This document shows positions 1 through 12,354 of a stretch of DNA of 64,000 nt, in pieces (position 1 is the first letter of the stretch; each line of letters opens with the position of its first letter). The DNA is taken from assembly GCA_003254925.1 (NCBI GenBank), contig QANZ01053322.1, positions 1 through 64,000 of the forward strand, written 5' to 3'. The DNA is from Chamaecrista fasciculata (taxonomy: Eukaryota > Streptophyta > Magnoliopsida > Fabales > Fabaceae). Under the pieces are notes generated by a model. It was not told the origin of the DNA. It saw only the letters and a list, made by a program, of their open reading frames with translations, and searched no databases. Made by a program: the position numbers and the translations under genes.

Positions 1-51
1 CAATCAGGGGGATCCTGATTGATCTCTGATTGATTCTTGATTGATTTGGCA

Positions 52-105
52 ATGTTTCCTTACTCGCCTCCACGTGGACGCCCTCTTGTTGGCGTCCTCA
101 ACTGA
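52..105 (+). other. possible last-exon fragment of a gene extending off the left edge (uncertain)
   Basis: Bases 52-150 are much more G+C-rich than the surrounding DNA. A short plus-strand frame reads MFPYSPPRGRPLVGVLN and stops at 103-105. The same frame has stops at 16-18 and 31-33 and no splice acceptor between them and the ATG, so it is not clearly an exon. An alternative frame ends at the TGA near 130. Composition suggests the 3' end of a gene lying to the left, but I do not recognise the peptide. Confidence 0.15.
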
Positions 106-138
106 TGAAGGAGCATGAGGCGTTCACACCTGGGTCTG

Positions 139-250
139 AAGAAATTTGGGGGTTTTGATTTGTTTGTAGTATACTTGAATGAAATTGTGGGGCTTGATTT
201 TGGAAAAATTTGGGGGTTTTGATTTGTTTATAGTGTACTTAAATGAAAAT
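139..250. repeat. imperfect direct duplication of about 45 bp
   Basis: A segment containing TTTGGGGGTTTTGATTTG followed by TATACTTGAATG occurs at about 145-183 and again, slightly diverged, at about 210-246. It is a local duplication with no coding signal. Confidence 0.6.
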
Positions 251-504
251 TTCAGCTTCTGGTAGTTGAATATGGGAATTTTTTGATAAATCATAGATGC
301 TCATTTGTCTTTTGAGGTTCTAAGGACTATTTTGATAAAGATCATAAACTTTTGGGATTACAGTGTAATTAAATCAGGACCTATTCAAAAGAAATCTTAT
401 GAAAATGAAAAAATTCTATAATATTAAAATTCTAAAGATCCTTTTATAATTAATTTCAACTCAAGAAAGGACTTAAACGCGTAAGAGAAGACTTGTTGGG
501 AGGT

Positions 505-690
505 TTTTGACATTTTAACGTGGTCAAAATCACATTTGCCGTTAAATCCTAACGGAAATAAAGCACAGGGGACCAATTCCCTAACGGAGCAAACCACGGG
601 GCACCAAACTGCAAAAAATTTTCTTTCAGGGTATCAAAGTGGAATCGCCCCTAACCACAGGGTACCAAACTGCAATTTACCCTTTTTATT
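505..690. mobile_element. degenerate fragment of the GGGTAAATT foldback MITE family
   Basis: The right side carries the family's internal signature (repeated CAGGGTACCAAA-type blocks) and ends near CAATTTACCC at about 688. The matching left terminus is not visible, so this is a 5'-deleted relative of the full copies at 7923, 17964, 19067 and 51830. Confidence 0.6.
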
Positions 691-1754
691 TTAAAGTATA
701 TTTATTTATTTATTCATTAATAAGGATCCAAAGAGAATGAAATGATCTTAAGCTATGTTTTGTTGTTTTATTCTAAAGAATAGATAATAAAGTGACATGC
801 ATGTTGATTCTTCAACTATCTACATTTCTCTGCGCTTCATTCATCCAAGAATTTGATTCCAGATTGCCCAAACCACATATTCCAATTTTTAATTCGTTTC
901 TCTTTCATATTTGATTCTTTTTGTCTTTCTGTGAAAAAAGAGTAAATATTTACAAGATTTTAGCAGTACAGAAATTAGAAATCTTACTATTCCGAATTGT
1001 TAAATAATTTAAATTTCTTAAAAACGATGTAAAATTACATTTCAATATCTGATAAATAAAATGACTTTCGATATAATCTTTTATAGATTCTTCAAATATT
1101 TTTTAACAACAATATCATGTGATATTATTGTTAATTGAGTAATTGAAATATCGAAAAAAAATTCTAAACAAACATTGAACAAGATTTCATGTTTGAAAAA
1201 TTAAATTAAATAAAAATAATTTACAAAAATAAATAAGTACATAATCATCCTATTAACATGCATACTAAAAATCTATCTAGAACCTACATCATGGATACTG
1301 TATGAAGGGAAATCTTATATATAAAAATAAAGCTGAACAAGTCAAATTTAAAACGCTGGCTTAGAAAGTGAGTTTTCAACTTTCAAGTATCTTAGAAATA
1401 GGAATTAAACACTAAAAAGAAATATTGATTCATATGAAGGATTAACCTTCCTTTCCCCTCCCTTCTCTTCTTAATTGAGAAACAAACCCTTATTGGTTTG
1501 AACTGAAAATGAAAGAAACAAATTATGAAAGTGAGCACAAGTAGGGTAAGAGATGAAAGACGGAAGCAATAAGCTAATTATATGATCCATGTTGATGGGA
1601 AGCGAATTGCCTGGACAAATTTGACTATTACAGTTTACAGCAGCTTAGCTTAACATGAAATCAAAAGGTGATAGTGAATAAGAAGGTCAAAGCTACCATA
1701 CCAACTAGAATTATAAAGTTGACAGAAGAAGAAGATACATTGGATTGTGTTAAG
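691..1754. other. A+T-rich intergenic and 3' flank of the POB1-like gene
   Basis: This stretch contains the presumed 3' UTR of the minus-strand gene ending at 1755 and A+T-rich DNA beyond it. I see no open frame, RNA gene or intact repeat here. Confidence 0.5.
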
Positions 1755-4700
1755 TCAGTGTCTGATAGTGAGCTCAGCTCTAAGGTGTAGAACACCATTT
1801 ATGAAGTAAAGACTATCCTCAGCCATGAACGAAGTCCATGGAATTGCAAACAAGTTTCTATATCCAACAGCTTTTCCCCCAGTGAATGTGTAATTCCCTT
1901 TGTACTTGCTTACAAATTCCTCTGTTGGTCTTGACCTTGCTGCAAATTCATAGTCAACGGTGAAGCTCACTGATCCCTTTTCCTGCATTCCCAGAAACAG
2001 ACCGAAACAATGGAACGAGCTCTGCTGGTCCATGTTGCAATGTGCTGACAGGAAAAACCCTTGTCCTCCTAGATGGAATGCTTGCGAATAAACCCGACCA
2101 GACGGGAACAAGTTGGCGCACTCCTCCCGCTTCAGATCTAGGTACACCACACACTGCTGCCTTGGAAGTTCAAATTCTACCACCTTAACTGGACGGTACT
2201 TGTATGCCCGCTCCACAAAACGACGGTCCAACGAAGATGCAGAATCCTCTGCAGCCAGTGTCCGCTGCCGATGTGGAGCCTCTGCCTTGAAGAAGAGGGC
2301 CTCAAGTACAAGCTTCGAAGCAACTTCATGGTTGAAGTCATTACATGTTAACACCTTCTTAAGCTTTCGGCAGGTCATGTAAGGGAAGCGAATCAACCGT
2401 GCAAGCCGTGCACCCAGGACTTCACGCCTCTCCTCCAGCTTGGGGTATTGGGATCTAGCCCACTTCAACACAAAGTCATAAACAGCATCCTCTGATGCAA
2501 CCTGGAGGTCATCACTACACAAAATAGCCTCTACTCCAGCAAGAGGCAAGGCCATAACCTCTTCCTGGAATCTGTTCATATGAAAAACTAGTTAGGACTC
2601 TTCAGAACAATAAACCATTTGATTGCCTAAATTATAACACTCACCCATCTTTATAATTTATGAGATCATGCAAGGATGCTATAAAGGAAATTAGAAAAGT
2701 CATTATATTTTCCTTGTAAGATGATATAATAACAGAAGGCTGATTCATAGGCGTTTAACTTGTTGACTTTATTAACCAAAAGAACTCCAACCATGAAAAG
2801 AAGCAGAACATGATAAATGCATCAGTTACCAAGAGAAGAACATAAATAAAGAAGAAAAGGAGTATATGATTTATTTTCAGAGTTTGGTATCACCCACCCA
2901 AAAATGAGGGTTTGGGGGGGAGGATATGATTCCCACACCCTAGTTGGAGAGAAAAATATGACAACATTTTACTAATTTGCAAAAGATTGGACATGAAACA
3001 TAAATAACTTACTTTGTTATATCCTTATATCGAGTAGCAAGATACTGCTTTGCTGCATCAGTCAGTGGTTGGACAGCATCGGCCATCAAGACACTCGAAG
3101 GAAGCTCTAGGTAGAGTAATGCAGACTCAGGTGTCATGGGCATATTCCGCAATAATCGGCTACAATATCTCATGCACGAAGCAACTTCAAATTTGTCAGC
3201 AGCCATCAACACATCAAGCAAAGCAGGAGCCGTAGCAGTGTTCAGGGTATTACTGTACATAAAATTCAGAAGCTCCATAAGGGCAGCTTCCTCTGAACAT
3301 GCAAAAAAAAGTATGAAATTTGTCAGTAAACTATTTGAGGCAAAATCTAAAATATTTACATAATTAAGTAGGTAGATGGTCTTAAAAGCATTTGATATAG
3401 GGGTATACCAGAGGCATTAATTCTCAGGGTGACATGTCTTTGTTCAGATTCCTTCATCCCATTTGAGAAAAGCTACAAAAATTAAATAAGACCTAATTAA
3501 CAGACTTATTCTAGCAAAACAATTCAAATGTATACCTTTCCTAAAATAACCATCTACCTTGTAAAAGAAAGGACTTTTGGCAGCCAAGATAGGAGAACTA
3601 ATATGTAGTGTTTTTACTCTCACAACTGTAGAGCAATCCATACTCCAGCCTGAGTCAGTGCTGTTCGCGGCTTCATCACCTAGATAAATAACCAAAATTA
3701 GTTAATAAATAGGTATTGCAAATTAGTTAAGAAACAAGTATTAAAAATTAGTTATGATTATGAAATATGTATATAACCCAAATTGCTGTTTGCCATTTGC
3801 CGCTTCATCGCTTATTAAAAATTAGTATGAAACAGGTATGCTAACATCAGAATTAGGGAAAACATGAAATGACATCTGTTATCTAGTTTCAAGCACAAGG
3901 AGAATGAATGTTTAGGTTCTATCCATATCTTTCCCAGAAATGAACTTTTGTGTTGTGCAGCACATAATCTTTCCTACTACACCCTTGCTTGAACTTTGAA
4001 TCATATTGTTGTGAAATGTACACAGATAAGAAATCATCAGAGAAATAGTACAGTTAAACAGCAAAAACAAAAATGGGAAAAGATAGGACATGAAGCATTC
4101 TAAACAAGAGCAATATAATTGAGAAGCTAGGTCTAACATTATTTATTCATAAGAATACCTGAAGGGGATTCTTCAACCATTGCTACTGCCTCTTCATCTA
4201 GATTTTCACAGGGCGCACAATCATCCATATCAGGTTGGTTTCCATTAAGAATTTGTTCATCAGGCAATACTGTAAGATCCACAACTGCAAGCAAGATAAA
4301 AATTAAAAAAGTTAAGGTATATTACATAAGGAAAGAAGGACGCTTAAACAAATAATTCAATAATAACCAGCATAGACAAAGCAGCACGGTTAGGGAAAAC
4401 AAGAATGAGTATACTCATGCTTCGGTGTTACTTGTAAGTTGTAATCTTACTATCCAATTCTAAGACAATGAAAATCAATTACGTCTAATCTAACTGGAAT
4501 CATGTAGCTTAGCTTAAAAATTCCTTTATTTAGAACAAATGATCACCATTTGTATCTATGTCCATCAATACTATCATAGTTTCTGAACCCCATTTACAGA
4601 TTACCCAAAACAATGAAGCAATCCACGTACAATCATAGTTAAATCGCCTAAAAGACTGGGACACCAGATTCCTCACACAAAACAAGGCAAAGAAATGTGT

Positions 4701-5353
4701 AAGATGAGCTATAGCGTCCCAATAGAGTACACAATCAGTATTATATAGAAAAAAAACGAGCTTTAGTTTTTATTTTCAATTTCAACTCACCTTCTATACA
4801 ATATCATGATCATTTATGTTCAATAGAACCCCTAGAAGACGAAATGAACACTATGAAACAACAATAGAACTCTTAATTCATTTCCTAACCCTCCAAAGCC
4901 AGAGACAAATAGGGAAACACAAACAACTAGAATCAACACTCAAATAATTTCAAATCTAACTAATTTCAGCAAGAAGTTACAGGTTTTTTTACCCCTTAAA
5001 TTGTTTGTTTTGAAAAAGAGAAAACCCACAAAGGATCATCTCAAAATTTCCAGAAAAGCCCTAAAAACCACCATGAAGAAAAAAAAAAAGTCTCGAGAAA
5101 TACCATTTTCCTTCTTAATATCCTCCCGCCTCCTCTTCCGATGGCGAGCCCAGTCGGCGATGCTGGTGCAACCTTCAGAATCGGGCCGAGCCTCAACGGA
5201 GTCACCCATAATCTCGATCCGGAGAATCCTATCGGAGAAATTGCTGTCATTAAAAGCGAACCCAAAATCGGCATCGGAAGACGAAGCACTGCGAGAGTAA
5301 TCGGAGTCCATCACCGTTCCTGGGTCAAATAGATCCGAATTGAAACCTCTCAT
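1755..5353 (-). CDS. POB1: BTB/POZ-BACK domain protein of the POB1/LRB (light-response BTB) type, six exons
   Basis: Coding exons on the minus strand are 5353-5104, 4284-4159, 3679-3558, 3472-3409, 3292-3013 and 2571-1755. All introns are GT-AG, the phases agree, and the joined frame of 1659 nt encodes 552 residues, close to the roughly 560 of Arabidopsis POB1. The acidic N-terminus has the family block [13 protein letters not shown] and then [15 protein letters not shown], a likely basic nuclear signal (about residues 65-80). The BTB domain lies at about 140-265 ([19 protein letters not shown] to the end of exon 5) and BACK at about 281-385 ([17 protein letters not shown] onward). A conserved C-terminal region follows ([18 protein letters not shown]). 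Family members are CUL3 substrate adaptors; Arabidopsis LRB1/LRB2 act in phytochrome B/PIF turnover, so a nuclear ubiquitin-ligase adaptor role is inferred. No stop or frameshift is present and the gene looks functional. Confidence 0.95.
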
Positions 5354-5600
5354 CCTCTACAAAGTACCAAATTCTACCAGAAATCAGGAGAGAAATGGAA
5401 GAACAAGGACTTAGAGAGAAGGAAAGGAGTAGGATGAGAGAGAAAGAGAAAGAGAGAGACAGATAGATAGAAAAAGTGCCACGCAAGCCCTAGATGGCTG
5501 TACGGTGGCTGAGGCTAAAAGTGGAGGAGGAGGAAGAAGAAGAAGAAGGTTTTTTTTGGCAACACAGGGCTTAATGTTCAACTTGACAACGGAGAATGAA
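5354..5600 (-). promoter_or_regulatory. 5' leader and proximal promoter of the POB1-like gene with pyrimidine patch
   Basis: Read on the minus strand, the bases just upstream of the ATG are strongly C/T-rich (the plus strand shows GAGAGAAAGAGAAAGAGAGA-like runs at about 5410-5460). A CTTCTTCTTC-type tract follows at about 5530-5550. Such tracts are common plant core-promoter Y-patches or 5' UTR elements. No clear TATA box is seen, as is usual for broadly expressed genes. Confidence 0.5.
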
Positions 5601-5682
5601 TAAATATGAATGGAGGCCATAACTTCTTTTGTCTCATTTTGCTTTTGTTTTCGGTTTTTCTTTTTTGTAATAAAACCATGAC

Positions 5683-6028
5683 AAAACTTACTATTTTAGT
5701 CCTTAATTTATATCAGAATCAACTAATCAATCTCTGAATAATTGAAATATACAATATGATCTCTGAAATATTTCAATTATCAACTATTTAGTTGTTAGTG
5801 GTGATTTAGTCCTTAAATTTAAATCGATTTTATACTTCTTGATTTATAAATTTTTACTGAATTAGCACTTTTCGTTTCTACTAAATTTTTATCTTTTGGT
5901 CCTTAAATTTGACGCAAAGACTAAATCATTGACAATTACAATAATTTAGGAATTGAATCGTATATTTTGATTATTCAATGACTAATTAGTCAAGTTGATA
6001 TAAATTTAAGGACTAAATAGTAAGTTTT
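5683..6028. mobile_element. MITE with about 32-bp terminal inverted repeats
   Basis: The left end AAAACTTACTATTTTAGTCC is mirrored at the right end, where GGACTAAATAGTAAGTTTT closes the element. Inner sequence also pairs (TTAATTTATATC with GATATAAATTTAA). About 346 bp with no coding capacity. Confidence 0.75.
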
Positions 6029-6805
6029 CTTTAAAAACATTAAACATCAGTTTTTATCTATTTATTTATGATTAAAATATAAAAAAATTATCTAAATTTT
6101 AATCACAGTTTTAAAAAGTATCAAAGATTTTATAAAATTATAAATTTTGTATAAATAATCTATTTTGGTTAAAGTTTCTATTCGATAAAATATTAATTTT
6201 TTAATTATATTGATGACAAAAATAATTAATTTTTATTTTGGATAAACACAAAAATATTTTTCTTTTTCAGACCAAAAAAAAAACAACAATCATATTATAA
6301 AAGCATGATTTTTTAAATAAAATTTTAACAAAATAGATCATTTTCATAAAATAAAAAAAAGTATAAAGTCTTTTACTACTCAAAATTTATAAAGTTTTTT
6401 GTGCATTGGCTAGAGTCTTTATTTATGAAGTGATTTTTATTTTATTTTTTTTCTCACAAAAGCCAATAAATTTACAATTATAATAATGATAATAATGATT
6501 TGGTTTTATTAGTTTATGTAGTGAGAGGGACTAATAAAACAATTATATGGGAGGTGAATTGTGGCGGCCATGCAGAATTAGCCCAAATTGGAAATGCTAT
6601 ATAGTTCATATTATTTTATTGTGTGGTTGGCAATTACTTGTTTGTGTTGAATACTATTATTTTTCCCTTTCAAAGTGACAAGGTAATTAGCTTTTTCTAA
6701 GAACATAATGAAGAATTGTTAATAGGATTGAGTTTGACTACTAAAATGTGGAAATAATCCAAGTTAGTTTGAATACTAAAATGTGGAAATAATCCAAGTT
6801 AGTTT
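6029..6805. other. A+T-rich intergenic DNA with a 35-bp tandem duplication
   Basis: No gene is visible. At 6739-6805 a 35-bp unit (ACTAAAATGTGGAAATAATC and following bases) occurs twice in tandem, directly before the poly(T) that marks the LINE 3' end. Confidence 0.6.
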
Positions 6806-7922
6806 CTGTTTTTTTTTTTATACAGAAAAGGGGGCTAAGCCCAAAGAAAACAAAACAGAAAACTAAAAACCACGGGGCACATAACTCCCCCTACAATCAT
6901 TATCAACAAACACACTAACAAAACCAGGAGGAACATCCCAAAAACAAATTTCCTCCTCCATCTTCAAAGCATAACTTGCAAGACAGTCAGCACATCTATT
7001 TTCCTCCCTGAGGGTGTGAATGACCTCAACATCCCAATCAGCATTGATCAAAAGGAAGATAACCTTTAACAGGTTGCAACAAGAATCAGCCTACATATTC
7101 TTGTTAATGTAATTAACAACAATAAGAGAGTCAGACTCCACATCAATTTTTCTAAAACCCAATCTCCAAGCAAGTTGCAGGCCCTAAAAAATAGCCCACA
7201 TTTCAGCTTTACAAACACCACAACAACCAAGCCTTTTAGCAAAACCCCCAAACCACCTACCTTCATGATCTCGAATTATACCCCCACAAGCAGCCATACC
7301 AGATATGGGCATAACAGCCCCATCACAATTAATTTTAACAGTACCCTCAGCAGGAGGCCACCATCTAATAGGCATATAGACAACATTTTTAACAGAAGAG
7401 GAGTAAAAATCACAGCTACCACTACCACAGATCGACTCAATAAATTGCCAAATCACATACCTGTCACCATCACGATTTCTCAAAGTATCACTGAAAATAC
7501 TTTGATTCCTCCATTTCCAGAGAAGCCAACAGATCACCCCAAAAATTACATCCCATCTCAGTCCTCCAAGATGCTCTCTACTACTAAGATTCTCTTCAAG
7601 CCACTGGTACAGATTCCAAGTAAAGAAAATACTTCTGTCTCTAACGGGAACAAATTGAATCCAAATTTTACTAGCTTCCCCACAGTCCCTCAGAACATGC
7701 AAAACAAATTCATCATTATTTAGGCATTGAGGACATACCTTACTGCAATTGCTCCATTTAGCTCTTCTAGTATTCGTATTAAGGCTATTATGCCCAACCT
7801 AGGAAGCACGGACACGGACACGACACGGACACGGCAACACGTCAAATTCAAAAATTTACCGGACACGACACGGCAAGTATATATATATAATTATTATATC
7901 AATTTTAACATGAAATAAAATA

Positions 7923-8352
7923 GGGTAAATTACACTTTGGTACCCTGTGGTTTGACCCTGTTTCACTTTGGTACCCTGTGGTTTGAAACTTGACACTTTG
8001 GTACCCTGTGGTATTCTCCATTAACACTTTGGTACCCTTTGGACCTATTTTGTAATTTTAACCATAATAAATTTTACAAAAATTACATATTGACCCCAAA
8101 AAAATTTTAAATTTTTCATTTTAGTCCCTATATAATATGTATCCAGGGACCTATTTGTAATTTTTTGAAAATTTTTTGGGGTCATTATGTAATTTTTGCA
8201 AAATTTGTTGTGGTTAAAATTACAAAATAGCTCCAAAGGGTACCAAAGTGTTAATGGAGAATACCACAGGGTACCAAAGTGTCAAGTTTCAAACCACAGG
8301 GTACCAAAGTGAAATAGGGTCAAACCACAGGGTACCAAAGTGTAATTTACCC
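7923..8352. mobile_element. 430-bp foldback MITE of the GGGTAAATT family, complete with 9-bp target duplication
   Basis: It begins GGGTAAATTACACTTTGGTA and ends with the reverse complement TACCAAAGTGTAATTTACCC; most of the element is one long inverted repeat. The flanks AATAAAATA at 7914-7922 and 8353-8361 are a perfect 9-bp duplication. Related copies lie at about 505, 17964, 19067 and 51830. No coding capacity. Confidence 0.92.
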
Positions 8353-8813
8353 AATAAAATAAAGAGATAATATTAATAAAAGCTTTGATAATTAATTTTC
8401 AATATTTAAAAAGATATTTCAAACATTTAACAATTCTTTTTTTATTGTTTTTATAATAACATTTAACAATTTAAAATATAAAAGAAAATCTAATTCAATT
8501 TATGAAGCACATGCCACGTTTTTGAAATTAGTAATTTATATGCATCTAAATTATTAATCAGATCCACATGCCACAATTGAGAAAGGATCCTATACATTAA
8601 CAGCCTTTTCTATTTTTCTAAATTTCAAAAGATCTGACCATTTATTCAATCTTCCATTTCTTGTCATACCACGTTGCTTTTTCTGTTTCTCTTGATAGTT
8701 GATACTTAATAAACGCAATAGCAGAAGTGCAGAGCCGACCCATTCATGACGCCTATTTCAACTTCCCTTTTGGTGACCTTAGCAAAATTGGTGCGAGATT
8801 CTAGTGTGATAGA

Positions 8814-9008
8814 AATTGACGACCTGGAAAATCCTCTTGAAACTCGCCGCCATGAACAACCTTAGTGAAGAGCTCGCCGCCGTGAACGACTTCCTTGAGC
8901 TCGACGACGTTTGGATGTCGAATAAATGGAGATCTATAGCGCTTGATCTGTTCCGTCATGCCTTCATTCTTCGTCTGATCTACGTCACCTTTAGCCGTCG
9001 AACATCAA
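8814..9008 (-). pseudogene. captured fragment of a CIPK/SnRK3-type protein kinase gene
   Basis: A minus-strand open frame of about 65 codons, bounded by a TGA near 9008 and a TAG at about 8814, encodes [10 protein letters not shown], then [21 protein letters not shown] and [13 protein letters not shown]. These blocks occur in the order expected for CBL-interacting kinases (EGM-QIKREI, RHPN-V-L-EV, GGELF-KV, then the ARRYFQQL-like helix). They cover the alpha-C/beta-4/hinge part of the kinase N-lobe. Residues between LKEV and GGELF are deleted, and the ATP loop, catalytic loop and NAF domain are absent, so no kinase can be made. The fragment is inside the transposon and G+C-rich relative to it, consistent with capture of host exon sequence. 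Confidence 0.7.
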
Positions 9009-10407
9009 ACCAAGTTCCGCCGTGTCGCAGCCGTTTCAAGCCGTCTCGGAGCCGTGTCTAAGTCGAGCAAACCTGTTGAGCTACCCTGACACGGCAAGAC
9101 ACGTGTCGTGTGCGTGTCGCACGCGTGTCCGTGTCCGACACGTGTTGGACACGTGGACACGCCATGAAACTGGCGTGTCTGTGCTTCCTTGTGCTCAACC
9201 ATCCAGAGAAACGCACGGATTCTTTCAGGACCATTCCATTTCCAAATAGATCTCCACAGCCTATTAAGAATATCCAGGTTGTCCTTCATTAGCATCTTAT
9301 AGCAAGTGCTAACTTTAAATCTCCCATCAGGATTACCTTTCCAAACTAGGTTGTCCTTCAGCATCACGTAAGGAGGGAGAATCGAAGAGATTTTGTTAAT
9401 AACCCCTGATCAAACCAAACCTATAGCAGGTCATTTCTCCACCCATAATTGACATCTCCCATCTCAGCAACAGATAGACTAAGATTAACATCAGCCACCT
9501 CATCTTTTACTCTATCCAGCAAACATCCCTCCAAACCATCAACCCAGCTATCAAGCCAGAACTTAATGTTTTTCCCATCTCCCACATCCCATATCGATAA
9601 ACCTCTAACATGCTTCCAGACTTTAATAAGATCCTGCCAGAGTTGAGAGTCTCCACACACCCTTTTCACCTCAAGAGACCAAACCCTCCCTTTATTATAT
9701 TTAAACTTCAGCACCTCACTCCATAGGCTACCTCCATCCTCCAACAGAAGACTCACCATTTTAAGGAGACAAGCTTTATTCATAACAGTAAGCTTTTTAA
9801 TATTCAACCCACCACACTCTTTTTTCTTTAGCATCTCATTCCACTTCACCATATGAACCTTTCTAACCTCACTGTCATGACCCCATATGAAACATCTCTG
9901 AATTCTCTCAACTTCATTACACAAACTTCTCGGCAATAAAAACACCATCTTGGGGTAAATGGGGATGGTATTAATAACAGAGTTGACTAAGGTAACTCTC
10001 CCAGCAAAACTCAAGCAGTGCATCTTCCACCCCGCCAGTCTTCTTTTAGCCTTGTCAAGAACATATCTATAACTCTTGATTCTGGATCTATTTTGAAATG
10101 AGGGCACACCAAGATACATGCCAATATCATCAGTAACCTTGAAACCCAAATGATCCGAGATTTGCTTAACAGCATCCCTCTTCACATTTTTAGAGAAGAA
10201 AATACAAGACTTTGCATCGTTCACTTTCTGCCCAGACATTCTGCAAAATTTGTCTAGGCAATCTTTTGTAGCCCTAACCTGATCCATGGTAGCTTCACCA
10301 AAAATAATGAGATCATCAGCAAAAGGCAAATGGGACAATCCTATTTTTGGGGTTTTTGCAATAACTTTTATTGGAAGCAATCCTATTTGAAGTACTACTG
10401 AACACTA

Positions 10408-10834
10408 TGGCTTTGTTTGGTTTAATTTTTAAACTCATGTAAAGCTCTTTCCATTGTAAAGGTGATTACAATGAACAATGTACCTTTTTTTACATCCAAT
10501 ATACTCTGCTTTTCAGCTTTACGTAGGGAAAGTGGGGCCAACATAAATTTTGGGTAAAATTGAATTTTGGCCTAAAAAATTAAATTTTGGCTCCACTGTG
10601 TGCCCAAAACTTGAGAATTTTTTTTTGGGTAAAATTATATTTTAGCCCCACTGTAAGGTGATAATGAGGGCATTATGATAATAATAATTTTTTCTCTACT
10701 TTACTTTCCCTTCAATATTTTTTTCATACCAAACAACTTTCAAATCTTTTACCTACTTTACTTTCCCTCCTTCTTTTCCTTTCCCAATGTAAAGCATTTT
10801 ACTTTACATCTAAAATATTTGTACCAAACGGACC
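10408..10834. mobile_element. MITE with GGGTCCGTTTGG-type terminal inverted repeats
   Basis: The left end GGCTTTGTTTGGTTTAA matches the reverse complement of the right end (AGGGTCCGTTTGGTAC, seen as GTACCAAACGGACCCT). Inner blocks also pair, such as TGTAAAGCTC with GCATTTTACTTTACA. Ends of this kind occur in PIF/Harbinger and hAT MITEs; I cannot settle the superfamily because the target duplication is unclear. Confidence 0.65.
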
Positions 10835-10849
10835 CTAAATGTGGACACA

Positions 10850-12354
10850 TCTTACTAATATGTTCCATTAGATCCAACTCCTATTGGCAATCATTCAATT
10901 TTAATAGTTTTTATTATTTATCTTTTTGTTTAGTTTCTATATTTTACACATGACAAAAAAAATTTTTACCTTTATTATTTTTTTGATCCTTAATTTTTTT
11001 TATTTTGTTTGGGTCCTTAATGTTTCTCAAAAAATTTATTTGGGTTCTATCTATCAAATATAATTATATCTCTCTCGTTATATATATATATATTTTGAAA
11101 AGTATCCAACCAAATCATATTATAGAAAAACCAAACGGCACTTACAATTGCTCATATCACTCCAATCTAATGATAAGAAGAAGAATAATTTGCAAACATG
11201 GTTGAATTATAAAAACAAATAAAAGTACAATAGATTCTAGCTATATGTAAGATGAAAATCATCACCGATTTAAATGTTGCCAATAAATTGTAATTACCAT
11301 TTAACCTTATGCATATCGGAAAAGTAGTATTCTTCTTAAATGTTGATGTCATTGACTCCTTGAATGTTTTCCGACATAGATGCTAAAATCTGAGTCAGTA
11401 TAGTGTTGAAATAGAATCTTTTACGAGAAAAGACTAGAACAAGAAATAAATCTAGACAAAGCCACCACTAAAATAGGGGGACATAAAGATCTGACTTATT
11501 CAATTCCAAACTAAAACAGAAGATGAAAAAATAGAGAGAAATTGAGTTACAGGCTACTCTTAACGAGTTCATTCTTTGCCCAATTAGGACCATAAGCATA
11601 CAAGATCAAATAGAGCATGAATTCAGGCCCGAAAGTGAGTAGCTCGTTTCATAAGATTAATCATATTTATCTCATTTTAATTCTAAATACGACAAAATCA
11701 AAGTTATAAGTCACTTTTGACTAATTCTTTTTATGCCTAGTTTGAAGTGTTTAGGGGTGCACAAACATTACTCCCCGGTCTCTTTTTTGAAATTGAGTCG
11801 GGTCGGGTCTCGGGGTTTGGTGTCCTAGACCTGGCCCGGCCCAAGTATACCATTATTTAATAATTGTATATTAAAAAATACATAAAATATATACTTAATT
11901 TCAATTAAATCAATAGATTTTTAATAAATAAATCAAGTTAAATGTTTTTAATAATAAAAAACATCACTAAAGTGNAAGAACACACATAACCTATCACGAA
12001 CTAATAGAGTATTGGAAATTAAAAGTCCCCATTGAATGGTAAGTTGCTTCGGCAACTGTTGACTCTTAGTTCCAACCGAGATGGATGAAAGTCTCGTAGT
12101 CGATAATCAAAGCCTAATTCTCTTAATTGAATTTTACCTCTACTAACAAAGTCTTTTCAATCTACATCATATATTTCAAACTCAAAACATCATATTTAAA
12201 GAATCCAATTATATTGTGCTAGACTCAGTATAGATATGTAAATATATTAAGGATCAAATTTTTTGTTGAAAAATACATATTAATAAGGATCAAACTTAAA
12301 AATTTACAAAGTAAAGAGAATAAATTAAAAATAAATTATAGAATCTAAATAAAA
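10850..12354. other. intergenic DNA, no gene seen; fragment of a GGTCGGGT-type element
   Basis: Mostly A+T-rich with no supported gene. At about 11751-11860 a TAGGGGTGCACAAAC end followed by GTCGGGTCGGGTCTCGG and CTGGCCCGGCCC resembles one end of a hAT-type MITE; the opposite end is absent. One ambiguous base is at 11975. Confidence 0.4.

Larger units (their letters stand above)
7800..9191. mobile_element. Mutator-like non-autonomous DNA transposon (Pack-MULE type) carrying a kinase-gene fragment
   Basis: The terminal inverted repeats are TAGGAAGCACGGACACG at the left and, reading inward from the right, CAAGGAAGCACAGACACG. They are followed by subterminal arrays of CGGACACG/CGTGTCC motifs. 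The flanks TGCCCAACC (7791-7799) and TGCTCAACC (9192-9200) are a 9-bp target duplication with one mismatch, as expected for Mutator-type elements. It lies inside the zf-RVT region of a LINE. It encodes no transposase but carries a captured CIPK-like segment (8814-9008) and is itself interrupted by a MITE (7923-8352). Confidence 0.8.
6809..10400 (-). mobile_element. 5'-truncated, decayed LINE (non-LTR retrotransposon), interrupted by a nested DNA transposon
   Basis: The element reads on the minus strand and ends in a poly(A) tail, seen as a T run at 6809-6819. From its 5' side it encodes the end of a reverse transcriptase (9421-10380, with LPFADDLIIFGEA), a zf-RVT linker (about 9196-9350 with FLWMV, continuing at 7700-7799 with CPQC and HVLRDCGEA), and an RNase H domain (about 6870-7600, with INCDGA, VESDS and ENRCADCLASYAL). 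The endonuclease and most of RT are missing. Stops at 9421 and 7184 and a frameshift between the RT and zf-RVT parts show it is dead. The 1392-bp element at 7800-9191 interrupts it; removing that element plus one 9-bp duplication (1401 bp) restores one continuous frame. Confidence 0.9.

Noticed and set aside
5001..5332. Plus-strand open frames of 63-99 codons opposite POB1 exon 1
   Set aside because: They are antisense shadows of the conserved first exon.
12020..12130. tRNA- or SINE-like block with AGTTGCTTCGGCAACTG and AGTTCCAACCGAG
   Set aside because: The B box does not fit the GGTTCGANNCC consensus and no cloverleaf can be drawn; the short hairpin alone is not enough.
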